A DNA stretch of 64,000 nt from Maea johnstoni (Eukaryota > Annelida > Polychaeta > Spionida > Magelonidae). Numbering within the stretch: position 1 is the stretch's first letter; every line of letters begins with the position of its first letter. The stretch spans positions 134,001-198,000 of the forward strand of contig OZ012687.1 of NCBI GenBank assembly GCA_963942565.1, read 5' to 3'. The notes under the pieces are model-generated. The model was not told the DNA's origin. It searched no databases and saw nothing but the letters and a program-made list of their open reading frames with translations. Shown in pieces: positions 36,051-49,100 of the stretch. Both the position numbers and the translations under genes were made by a program.

Positions 36051-36947
36051 TAGATTTACAGTCGTGTATCTGCAGCCAGCAGCATAGGAATGATTACATG
36101 GGTGTGTAATGTTCAGCCTGTCCAATAGGTGTCTCTACTGGTGTGGTATTAACCGGGAATAACATACATGATTTCACACTCCAACATATTACCTTCCTTC
36201 AATATAGTCTTCACTATATTAAGAGGGATAATCTCCAAAACAACCTTAATCCCTAATAATGCAATGGGGCTATCGCTCAAATGAATTATCTAGGGTCCTC
36301 TAGGTTCGATTTCCACAACCAGAACGGAAACTAATTTGAAAGCATTTCATGGTCCCATGAACAACACAATGTGAAGAGGAAAATAGTACAATCAACCCTG
36401 ACCCTTGAAAAAAGAAACTTCTGGGTTAACAACTTTTTTTGAAAAAATACCTCACAACCCCCTTCTTTAGCAGACCTTCCAGGATTACTACATTAACTGC
36501 TTGGTTTATCCCCACCAGATAATCTCTCGCTAATCCCTCTACCTGCAGCGTCAACCCTGACACACCCTCAGTCCCTACGCACTACTACAACTCAAAGAAA
36601 CTCGCAACATCCAGCGCAATATTGAACATATCATAAAAATACTTTTTGTTTTGTTTTGAATTTCCTGAATTTTAATCATTCACAAGTGAGGAGGACTTGG
36701 TGCCATCACAGTCCCTTGATAGTAAATTGAGAATCAAAGAAAATGATCTGAATAATCTTTGAAAATGAAAATATCAAAATATTTCAATCAAATTACTTGA
36801 TACAATATCTCTAATCAAAAATTCATCAATATTTTCCTTCCTAAATGTTGTTTGTCCTGTTGTTGAGTGTGAGTGAGTGTGGGATGGTGGTGCAGAGTTA
36901 CTAGGCGTCCAGATGGTCAGGTTGTTATGTTCTGAAGGGCGACCTCC

Positions 36948-37120
36948 CTACAGCTTCATGACCTCCTTGACGGCGCGCGTGATGGCGCCCTTGCTGATGC
37001 CAAACATCTCCAGGAGCTCGTCGCACTTCCCGCTGCGGGGGACGCCGTTGACGGCCAGTCTCCGCACGATGATGTTACGCTCCTCCGCCACGGCGGCCAT
37101 GACAGCCTCGCCAATACCTC
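36948..37120 (-). CDS. TKT: TKT exon 11 (last coding)
   Basis: Residues 567-623, [15 protein letters not shown] to AVKEVMKL and TAG. This is the C-terminal domain with the VNGVPRSGK loop. Acceptor ATTGTAG at 37121; the acceptor and first codons are the seed of the 36-bp array upstream. Confidence 0.95.
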
Positions 37121-40100
37121 CTACAATAGAGAGTTCACATGTTATTACAATACCTCCTACAATAGAGAGCTCACATGTTACTACAATACCTCCTACAATA
37201 GAGAGCTCACATGTTACTACAATACCTCCTACAATAGAGAGTTCACATGTAACTATAATACCTCCTACAAGGTCTCGGTGAACTAAATGGCGTATCCCTT
37301 TGAGTAGTACCATTGCATAGTCCCTATTAAAACTGGGGGTAGGGACGATTGAGGCCTATAAATGGAGATATATACAACTTTATTAAACAAATATGGTATT
37401 TTTGGAATGGGTAGGGACTGGGCTTTTGTTTTTTGGTCATAAAGTGAAGTTTGTTGCTCGGGCGTATGAATACCAAGCTGGAAGTGATCGAGTTTGTTTG
37501 TATGCTGACTCGTTTCTGACTTTGACCACCAGAGGGCCAATCTGTCACTCTGACCTATGTTGGCCCATAGAAAAAAAGTCATGATATGACCCCTTATTTT
37601 TTTGGCTTAATTTAAAAGAGGAGAATGTTCTGATCAAAATAATAACAACTTTAGGTGTGAAAGGATGACTAGTTTTTGAGCTAGCCAAGCATTTTTGTCA
37701 TACCACAGCTGAAATTCACCCGTCAGCTTTGGAATTAGTTCACCGAGACCACAATAGAGAGTTCACATGTAACTATAATACCTCCTACAATAGAGAGCTC
37801 ACATGTAACTATAATACCTCCTACATTGGAGAGCTCACATGTAACTATAATACCTCCTACATATTATAGAGAGCTCACACGTAACTATAATACCTCCTAC
37901 ATTAAAGAACTCATATGTAACTACAATGCCTCCTACAATAGAGAGCTCACATGCAATTATAATACCTCCTACAATAGAGAGGTCACATGTAACTATAAAA
38001 CCTCCTACATTGGAGAGCTAATATGTAACTATAATACCTTCTACAATAGAGAGTTCACATGTTACTACACTACCTCCTACAATAGAGAGTTCACATGTAA
38101 CTATAATACCTCCTACAATAGAGAGTTCACATGTAACTATAATACCTCCTACAATAGAGAGTTCACATGTTACTACAATACCTTCTACAATAGAGTTCAA
38201 ATGTTACTACGATACCTCCTACAATAGAGAGCTCACATGTAACTATAATACCTCCTACATTGGAGAGCTCATATGTAACTACAATGCCTCCTACAATAGA
38301 GAGCTCACATGTAACTATAATACCTCCTACAATAGAGAGCTCACATGTAACTATAATACCTCCTACATTGGAGAGCTCATATGTAACTGCAATACCTCCT
38401 AGTGGTCCTCTACAGTGAGGATCCTGCCTCCCTCTCTCCCCCCCCCCCTTCTCTTCAGTGATCCTGCCCCCCCCCCCCCCTTCCCTTCCCTTTGGTCATG
38501 TACCCACTAACAGAGCATGAGATGAGATGGTCTTACCCTCGAGGTAGTGGTCCTCCACAGTGATGATCCTGCCCCCCCCCCCCTTCTCTTCAGTGATCCT
38601 GCCCCCCCCCCCCCCTTCCCTTCCCTTTGGTCATGTAACCACTAACAGAGCATGAGATGAGATGGTCTTACCCTCGAGGTAGTGGTCCTCTACAGTGATG
38701 ATCCTGCCGCCCCCCCCCCCCCCTCCTTCTCTTCAGTGATCCTGCCCCCCCCCCCTTCCCTTCCCTTTGGTCATGTAACCACTAACAGAGCATGAGATGA
38801 GATGGTCTTACCCTCGAGGTAGTGGTCCTCCACAGTGAGGATCCTGCCCCCCCCCCCCTCCCTTTGGTCATGTAACCACTAACAGAGCATGAGATGAGAT
38901 GGTCTTACCCTCGAGGTAGTGGTCCTCCACAGTGATGATCCTGCCGCCCTCTCCCCCCCCCCTTCTCTGCAGTGATCCTGCCCCCCCCCCTTCCCTTTGG
39001 TCATGTAACCACTAACAGAGCATGAGATGAGATGGTCTTACCCTCGAGGTAGTGGTCCTCCACAGTGATGATCCTGCCGCCGGTGGCCTTGGCCGAGTTG
39101 ATGATGGTCTCTGCGTCCAGGGGCTTGATGGTGAAGGGGTCGATGATGCGGATGTTGATGCCAGAATCCTTCAGCTCGGCGTAGGCACTCAGGGCCTCTC
39201 GCATGGTGATGGCAGCCGCAACCACCGTCACAACATCATTGTCACTCTGGTGGACAATCTACACACCAAGACAAGAGGCAGGGCATCAATAATCATGGCA
39301 GTAATAATGATCATTATAATAATAATGATGATAACAAAGGGTCTGACAGGCTGGCGGCCCGAGAAGGTCTTTTGAAAGAAATAAGTGGTCAAAAACTGGC
39401 TTTCTGGTTATAATACATACTATTTTTGGGCACCTAGCCTGAGAAATCTAGGGGCCCACAGCAAAATCTAGGTGTATATGAACCCGGGAAAGTCGAACCC
39501 TGTGACAATATTGCAATAATTGTACTTATGTAAATTTCATTAACAAACCAATATACTGTCATTGTCTGAATACCCGATTCACTAATTACCTTGGCCTTGC
39601 CGATTTCGAAGACCTCGTCGTTGGGGTAGATGACGTCGTTCTCCGGGCGCGAGGTGCGAATGAAGCACATGCCGGGCGTGTTGGCGGCCAGTTCCACGGC
39701 GTACTCGGTGGACACGGCGTCGCTGGGGTAGAACACTGTGGAGCCAGGGATGCTACGGAACATCGCGATATCCTCCAGCGCCATCTGGGAGGGACCATCA
39801 GCACCTAGAGGAGAAGAAGGGAAAGTTTAGATCTATGCCATCGCTTGGATAGAACACAGTGGCGCCAGGGATGCTGTGGAACATTGCGATATCCTCCAGC
39901 GCCATCTGGGAGGGACCATCAGCACCTACAGGAGAAGGGGAAAGTTTAGTTCCACGGCGTACTCAGTGGAGACAGCGCCATCTGGGAGGGCCCATCAGCA
40001 CCTACAGGAGAAGGGGAAAGTTTAGTTCCACGGCGTACTCAGTGGAGACAGCGCCATCTGGGAGGGACCATCAGCACCTACAGGAGAAGGGGAAAGTTTA

Positions 40101-43100
40101 GTTCCACGACGTACTCAGTGGAGACAGCGCCATCTGGGAGGGACAATCAGCACTTAGAGGAGAGGGGGAAGTTAAGTTTTACTGCGTACTCGATGGACAC
40201 AGCATCACTGGGATAGAACACTGTGGCGCCAGGGATGCTGCGGAACATTGCAATATCCTCCAACGCCATCTGGGAGGGACCATCAGCACCTAGAGGAGAA
40301 GAAGGGAAAGTTTAGTTCTACTGCGTACTCGGTGGACACGGCGTCCCTGGGAGGGACCAACAGCACCTAGAGAAGAAGAAAGGAAAGTTAAGTTCTACTG
40401 CATACTCAGTGGAGAGAGCGTCCCTGGGAGGGACCATCAGCACCTGAAACAGTGCGGAAGACAAGGCGAAAATAAAATTTTACTTTGAACTGAGAATGCT
40501 GATTATTGGCACATTCCTCCAATGAGAGGAAAGCCAAAGCTCTATGCTATAAAGTATAGGGTCAATCATTAGTAGCAATCTCTTCATGCTGGATGGGTTT
40601 CTCCAGACTTCTCCGAACATAAATTGGGTAAAATTAAACCTTGCACATCACATACGATAAGTCGCCATTTGTAATACAATTTCATATCATTCTCCTGATA
40701 TCTAGTTATTTTACCATGATCTTCATTTCTTACTTCCTAAAACTTATTGATGGACACTACCAAGTCAACAACCATGCTTTATTAACAAAATATTTACATG
40801 GACTTGATTTCTCTAACGGGGATCAAGTTCCTCTTTACCCTGCATTTATGGTAAACTTAACTGAAATATCCACTAAGATTGGCTTAATGTTTAAAAAAGA
40901 CCAGCGTTACTGTTAGCCGATGAGATACATACCAATGGATATGCCACAATGGCTTCCCGCGATGTTGATGTTGGTTTGAGAGATGGCAGCCATTCTGAGC
41001 TGATCAAAGGCGCGAGTGAAGAACGCGGCGAATGAGCTCAAGAAGACGACGTTGCGGTTACGACATCCTGCTCCGACTCCCACGCCCACCAGGTTCTGCT
41101 CAGCAATGAAACATTCAACAAAGCGATCGGGGTGGGCTTTCTGCAATACAAAACATGGCCTGTTTGAGCTTTTCTCTCACAACCTAGTCGCTATAAGGCC
41201 TAAAAAAAAAGTTGTTTGTTTCCTGTAACCCTACCCTATCAAGTTTTTATTCAAAAAAATCCCTACCCTAAAGTTATTGCCCTCCCAGCTCCCAATCAAC
41301 GTAAAACATGCATAAAACACACATTTCTGACCAAAAAAATAATGCAAATAAAATCTTTTTACCGACCTACCTACCCTATTTTTTTTCGGGCTGTTACAGG
41401 AAACAAACAATTAATTTTTTTAGGCCTAAGGCAGAAAAAGAGACGAAAAACCAAAATTCAACACAACGACCTTGTACTATAAAAAAGTGCACATTATAGA
41501 CACAAAGACTGAATCCCTGCCAGGGCTCGACGCTAACAGTGGTGCTATGGCCCCAGGCCAGTAAAAAAATCCCAAAATGGCTGAGGACCAGTAAAAAAAG
41601 ACATCACCTGGTCCTACAGGGCCAGTAAACATTTGGGGACATTCTTGTTAACAAGTTTCCCCTCAAGAATGTGCCAAATGTTTTTGAAATACATGAAGAT
41701 GAAATAAATGTTGTCTGTGGATTTCATGCAATGTTTTTATCTTTTTATATTAAAGAAAAATTTGTAGGACCAGTAAAAATTTTGCAGGATCAGTAGATCC
41801 TAGGTGTTACTGGTCCTACGGGGCCAGTAACAGTTTGGGTTAGCATTGAGGCCTGCCTGCTGTCAAGCCCTGACTGCTTTCAAGCCTCGACTGCTTTGCT
41901 TACCTGGAAGACTTGGGCGAAGGTTGAATTCTTCACGTCACCGTCCATGGCCACTACACGCGGGTTGGCGTCTCCAAGCTTCTTCAGGGCTGTGCCGTAA
42001 GCAGCACGTCCTGCCACCTATAGGGAGAAACCATCATTAACATCTACTCAGCAACAACATATATAGTGCCACCTACAGGACAAAACAAAAACTAATGTCT
42101 ACCCAATAATACGTGCTGCCACCTAAATGGCAAAACAATTATTGTCTTCTCAATAACAAAGCGTTTGGCCTACAGGACAAAATAACAATGGTTATTTACT
42201 TATTATGAAGAATATGCTGCCACATTCTAGGGGAAAATGATGCTTATTCATGTTAACTCTCTCACTAAGACATCAGAATCAACAGAAAGTAGCAATATTG
42301 ATACTGTAATATTGACAAAGACAGCACTTCTCCAGCCCTTTATTGTGATAGCTAGAAGTATTCCTTTGTTATGTTGAGGAGAAGCAGGCTGATTTGCTGT
42401 GATCAGGAGAGGGTTAACACATTACTGCCTGTAGTGCCAAAACACCTTACAATATCAAATAATACTTTGTTATGACCAGAGTATTTTTATGAACTTTTTA
42501 AAAGAGGAGTACTGATCAGAACCAGGCACAACTTTTCTCCAGAAGATTTGTGACCTTATAATGAATTTATTTTCTAAAGTGTAATAAATCCAAATGGCAC
42601 TTTTCAAGAGTGAGTTGACTGGATCAAGTTGTTTCTCACTACGGCTGTTGATGAATTGGATTGTATCGATATATGTAATTGTGAAAGGAGGGAATGGTGT
42701 CCAACGAGATGCTGATTTGTAAAACTTGTATAAATATATGTAATTGAACTGATATACCGATATCCATAAAAGAAACAAAGTAAATATCTTTATATCAAGT
42801 TGATTATAAGTAGCACAGGCACCGACATAAGTACTAGCGCGCTTGCCCTGGTAAATGAATTTTTGAAAAAAGGGCTTTCGGGCAAGTACATTTCAGGTTT
42901 CACTTGCCCGAATGGGCAAGCTGATTTTCTGAACACTTAACATATTTCTTTTTTTATAGTAAATGGCCCAGATACCCAGAACTATACAATCAATGCAACA
43001 AAACTGAAAAGAAAATGGTTTTCAAATCTTTAAATCCTTAATGAACAATACATGCCTTTCTAGCATATATTATATCTTATTTCGGGCAAGTCAAGAATTA

Positions 43101-46100
43101 TGTCGGGCAAGTCAAAATCATTTACTACTTGTCCAGCATGGCAAGTTAGTTCTGAAAATTATGTTGGTGCCTGTAGCAAAGACTCAGGTCATTTGTATCT
43201 TTTAAATGACTACAGGTGAACTTGGATATGACGGACTCAATGCATATGCAAAATCCATTGTATACATATGACGAATACTTGATATGCATCGGACTGGGAC
43301 AAGCATATCGTCCGTCATATGCAAAAATCTGTGGTACAGTGGTCTGTCATATCCAAGTTTGCCTGTATAACCCTAAAAAACCTAATAGAAATATGCAAAT
43401 GAATGTGAATGGGAGTCTTACCTCTGGCTATAAAGCAATAAAAAATCTACCTTCTGTCCCAGAGTGTAGTCTGGTGGGCAGGAGAGCTTCATGTTAGAGA
43501 GGTCCACATCCGGGCAGTCGTCCACGACCGACTGTGGGACGAGGCCGTGGGGACCTTCGTTTTTGATCAGGGCGCGTATGGCCTCAATGGTGGCAGCAGA
43601 CTTGGCTCCCAGTGGCTTACCATGGAAGTTTTCCAAATCCTCAACATCTGGAAGAAAAGAAACCATACAGTTGAGTTCACAGGGGTGAATGATTCTACAT
43701 TCTCAGGCAATGTAAACATTTTCATCTTTTGAGTCTCTAAATAAACAGGACTACAAGGTGGCTATTCAGGTAATGAAAGGCATTTATGCTATATACATCA
43801 AATTTGCAAATCAGTGCATCGATTCAGTAACTTAGCAGCATCTTGTGTAGCACTTAGTAGCATCTCCACATGTCAGACTCCCCAAAATATCTATGGTCTC
43901 CTCCTAACCACCGAGCAATCAGCCATTTTCAGCATAACCTATTCATCCCTGTCAAGTTCTTCTACTAAGATATTCAAAATACAAGTGTCAATCATAACCA
44001 AATAATCAACCCTCCTTCAATTAATTTTTTGGAATTTATGTATCATTTCAAAGTTTATTTAAGAATTGAAGTTAGGGTGCTAAAAGGGCGCTTCCTTGGG
44101 TATTCCTTTCCCTTGAATGTCTTTGTGATAAAATAAGGATGCTAAAAGGAGCTTACTTGGGAATCCCTTTCCCTTGAATGTCTTTGTGATGAAATAAGGG
44201 TGCTAAAAGGAGCTTACTTGGGAATCCCTTTCCCTTGAATGTCTTTGTGATAAAATAAGGATGCTAAAAGGAGCTTACTTGGGAATCCCTTTCCCTTGAA
44301 TGTCTTTGTGATGAAATAAGGGTGCTAAAAGGAGCTTACTTGGGAATCCCTTTCCCTTGAATGTCTTTGTGATAAAATAAGGATGCTAAAAGGAGCTTAC
44401 TTGGGAATCCCTTTCCCTTGAATGTCTTTGCGATGAAATAAGGATGCTAAAAGGAGCTTACTTGGGAATCCCTTTCCCTTGAATGTCTTTGTGATAAAAT
44501 AAGGATGCTAAAAGAGGGCTTACTTGGGAATCCCTTTCCCTTGAATGTCTTTGTGATGAAATAAGGGTGCTAAAAGGAGCTTACTTGGGAATCCCTTTCC
44601 CTTGAATGTCTTTGTGATGAAATAAGGATGCTAAAAGGAGCTTACTTGGGAATCCCTTTCCCTTGAATGTCTTTGTGATGAAATAAGGGTGCTAAAAGGA
44701 GCTTACTTGGGTATTCCTTTCCCTTGGATGTCTTTGTGATAAAATAAGGATGCTAAAAGGAGCTTACTTGGGAATCCCTTTCCCTTGAATGTCTTTGCGA
44801 TGATGCAGCTTGGTTTGGACTTGACTGTGGAAGCGTCATACAGTGACTTGCAAAGCTCTTCCACCTCATGTCCATCCACAATGTATGCATTCCACCTAAA
44901 ACACCAACAACACATCAGTAAACACACACACACGCATGTTGTACAAGACTAAGCCTGGACATTATGGACAGACTAACTGCAACCAGTAGAAACAAACCAG
45001 GAAAATACACTGTCAGGTAGGAAGTCCTCTTAACCCTTCCAATGCTAAGGCTTCTTTTGTCCAAAACACAAGGAGGTAAAGATCTAAACCCTGTCAAGCT
45101 GGTATTCATTGGATAGCTCTCACTGAGCACTCTCAGCCAAGTACCCATGTGCCAGGGTTTCATTCATTTTTCAGGGTTTTTTTTGCATCATTTTGCATTG
45201 GGCAAATTAGCCACCAGCATCATAAGGGTCAATTTACCTCTCCACATGCCATCAATTTCATTTTCATTAGAACCATGTTTTTCTTTTTTTTTCTAAGCAG
45301 GTAGCCTCTAAAATGGAGGAGTATAAATCCTTTACAAGGACTTCTGCATGATTAAAAGCTTGTGAGCTGCACAATTTAATTTATACTGTTTTGCTACCCT
45401 GTGACCTTATACAATCATTGCCTAGTAGGCCTGAATATTTGCATATTAAACTAAAACATTGCGGGGATCATGAAACCGCTGACATCTTTTCAACACTATT
45501 ACGGCTTAAACATTGGAAAACCTTACAAATCTAATCATCAGTTGTAGTAAATACCGTAAGCATGTATTAAACCTAGTCCCTCGTACTGATATATATTGCT
45601 TATATGGGATTTATTCAGTTCATGCTTCTTGCCCAGTGTTATTACAAAAGCAGTAGTTCTCTAATTGCCCTATAGATTCCTCTATTATCACATTAGTTAG
45701 TAGTTGGATTGTAGCACTTCCTTCTTAGTCACAAGTTTGTGGTTCGAATAAAGTCAACAACAAACAAGCTAAAATATTCCAACCCTTTGCGCCGTTTATT
45801 GTAAGTTGCATTGAATTAGTAGACCACATGGTCGTACTTCTATGAGAACATAATTATATAGCCAACTCTCCATTCAAAACACATTGACATGCCGGAACTG
45901 CACAGTCATTGAAACCTATGTACTGAAAAGTCAGAAAACAGGGTTAAAATAGCATCCACACTGTAACGCTGGAGGCTGTAATGAACTGCCTGAAGGCAAT
46001 GCAGGTTAGAGCATAAGCAGCAGTATCTATAAGCAATAAGAGGTCTGCCTAGTTCCGCACACAGAGGAAATAAGAAATACATGTAATGATTGGATAACAA

Positions 46101-49100
46101 CCATTTCCTATTATAAATTCAGAACCCTGGGAATCCGGGTTAAAAGATTCCTCATGAACGGGTGTGCTTTATATGGGCACCTAATAGAGCTATTAAATGG
46201 GTATCGTTTAAGATTTGTGATACCAGGATCTGGAAGTAGGTATTTGGCTTTTTTATTAGTGAAATTTTTGAAATTGACAGTGCTAAATTCAACAATTAGG
46301 TCCATGAGTGGCCCATAGTATCGTTCAAAATATCATAAAATAATTTGTGTGTCTATGCCTTATTTTGAACATTGTATCATAACTTAAATAACCTAAACAT
46401 TTTCAAAACGTAGCAGCACAAATGTGTTAATTTATGCACATTGATTAGGTAACAATAAGCGTGTGGCTTTATGGGTTTACAGGGGACCAACTAGAAGCAT
46501 CAAGAGGGGAGCGTCAGGCATGCCAGTACCTGGTACCTAGCAAGACAATCACGGGCTGAAAACCAAATAATGCAAAATTATACAATCAGTCTTTTGGGAG
46601 AATGTACTTCATTGTCTAAATAAATCTCTACTGAAAAGTAATATCATTCAAGTGATGTTCCTGTTACTTTATGTTGTCTAGGTTATCTGCCAATAGCTTG
46701 TAGTGTTCAGTTAACTCATCATCAATACTGGCATAGTATCAAATCTTAGTTATCAATAATGCTATTATATAACTAATATTACTCCTCTCGAAATTAATTA
46801 TATTACTACAAGGAGACCAATGCCTTATATAAGCTCTAAATACTTCGGTACTTATAAACAAGTTTTCAATAGTTACTGAATATAACTGGGAGTTTGTCTA
46901 ATTTGACAATATACAATTACAAATTTTCAAAAGCTAGTTACTTTAATTGGTAAAGTACCATTTTCTAAGTATTGATAAAGTCTTATTATTTTCAATTTAA
47001 TCAAACCCTGAACTTCATTGACATATCAGAAGATGACTTTTTCTTTCCTAATAGAAGGACTCTTACCCGAATGACTCTACCCTCTTCCTGTAGGTCTCGA
47101 GGTCGTGCTGGAAGGCAGTGGGGTCGCTCTGCCCGAGGCGGTTGACGTCAATGATGGCCACCAGGTTATCCAGCTTGTAGGTCCCAGCGAAGGAGAACGC
47201 CTCCCACACGGATCCCTCAGCCGTCTCTCCGTCTCCCATCAGGCAGAACACACGCTGGCTGAAGACAAACACAGACATATATATATATATTGAGAAGGCT
47301 GTAGAGTAACATAAAATATATATGGGTGCCTAAAATGTAGTCGATACAAAAGTCATGAACTGTGACCTTTCAATTTGTTTATTTATGTTTACATGTCTCC
47401 TTATATATTTATGAATGTTTTGATTATTGATAGAATCATGTCCCTAACTCCAGAATTCAAAGAAATCACCTGTAATTTTTAAATGGAACTCAAATTGAGG
47501 AGAGTTATAAATAAACAACCAGTGTTTCAACACCACAATTTTCCTATGACGTTTTAAATGTGGTATCTCTGTCAACACTCATGCCATTTTACCCCATATC
47601 AAAATCTAATACTTTCAGCTCATAGCTCGTATTGCTAGGGTTGACCAAAACACCAGTGGACCAGACTAAGTATACAGGGCATCTCAACAAAGAAGCATTG
47701 ATAGTATCTCAGAGCCGCCATGATATCAGTGTTCTCAATGCACTTTGTTTCCTAGTTTCTACTACTTACGCTGACTTGTCCCCCCCCCCTCCCCCAAACC
47801 CCCCACACCAGTTCTACTACTTATGCTGACTTGTCCCAGTATTTGCCGTTGTAAGCCATTCCGCAGGCACAGCTCAGGTGCCGCCCCCCCCCCCCCCCCC
47901 CCCACCACTTCTACTACTTACGCTGACTTGTCCCAGTATTTGTTGTTGTAGGCCATTCCGCAGGCACAGCTCAGCCCCCCCCCCCCCCCACACCAGTTCT
48001 ACTACTTATGCTGACTTGTCCCAGTATTTGCCGTTGTAAGCCATTCCGCAGGCACAGCTCAGGTGCCGCCCCCCCCCCCCCCCCCACCACTTCTACTACT
48101 TACGCTGACTTGTCCCAGTATTTGTTGTTGTAGGCCATTCCGCAGGCACAGCTCAGCCCCCCCCCCCCCCACACCAGTTCTACTACTTATGGTGACTTGT
48201 CCCAGTATTTGCCGTTGTAAGCCATTCCGCAGGCACAGCTCAGCCCCCCCCCCCCCTCCCCCAAACCCCTCACACCAGTTCTACTACTTACGCTGACTTG
48301 TCCCAGTATTTGCCATTGTATGCCATTCCGCAGGCACAGCTCAGCCCCTGACCCAGAGAACCAGTCGCAACATCAATGAAGTTCAGTCTCTGAAAACAAG
48401 AAAGGAAAATCAACAGAGAGTTGATAAAAAGTCTGTGTTGTGATTGTGAAGCTGTCTCGTAATTTACCCACAGTCCCAACCACCCACCCTCATCACAGGC
48501 CGACTTCAACAGAGAGTCGATAAAAAGTCTGTGTTGCAAAGTTGTCTCATAATTTACCCACAGTCCCAACCACCCACCCTCATCATAGGCCGACTTCAAC
48601 AGAGATCAAACAAGTCTGTGTTGCAAAGTTGTCTCATGATTTACAGGGAGAGTCAATAACAAGTCTGTGTTGTAAAGCGGTCTCGTAATTTTCAGGGAAA
48701 GTCAATAACAAGTCTGTATTGTAAAGTTGTCTCATGATTTACAGGGAGAGTAAATAACAAGTCTGTGTTGTAAAGTTGTCTCTTAATTTACCCACAGTCC
48801 CAACCACCTACCCTCATGATGCCTCATCATAGGCAGACTTCAACAGTCGACAAAAAGTCTGTGTTGTGCAACTTTACAACACACTTAGGGGTGTCCCTCC
48901 AGATTGTTGGGAGGTTACTTGAGGACTTACGGGTGTGGGGTGTCCCTCCAGATTGTTGGGAGGTTACTTGAGGACTTACAGGAGTAGGGTGTCCCTCCAG
49001 ATTGTTGGGAGGTTACTTGAGGACTTACAGGAGTAGGGTGTCCCTCCAGATTGTTGGGAGGTTACTTGAGGACTTACAGGAGTAGGGTGTCCCTCCAGAT

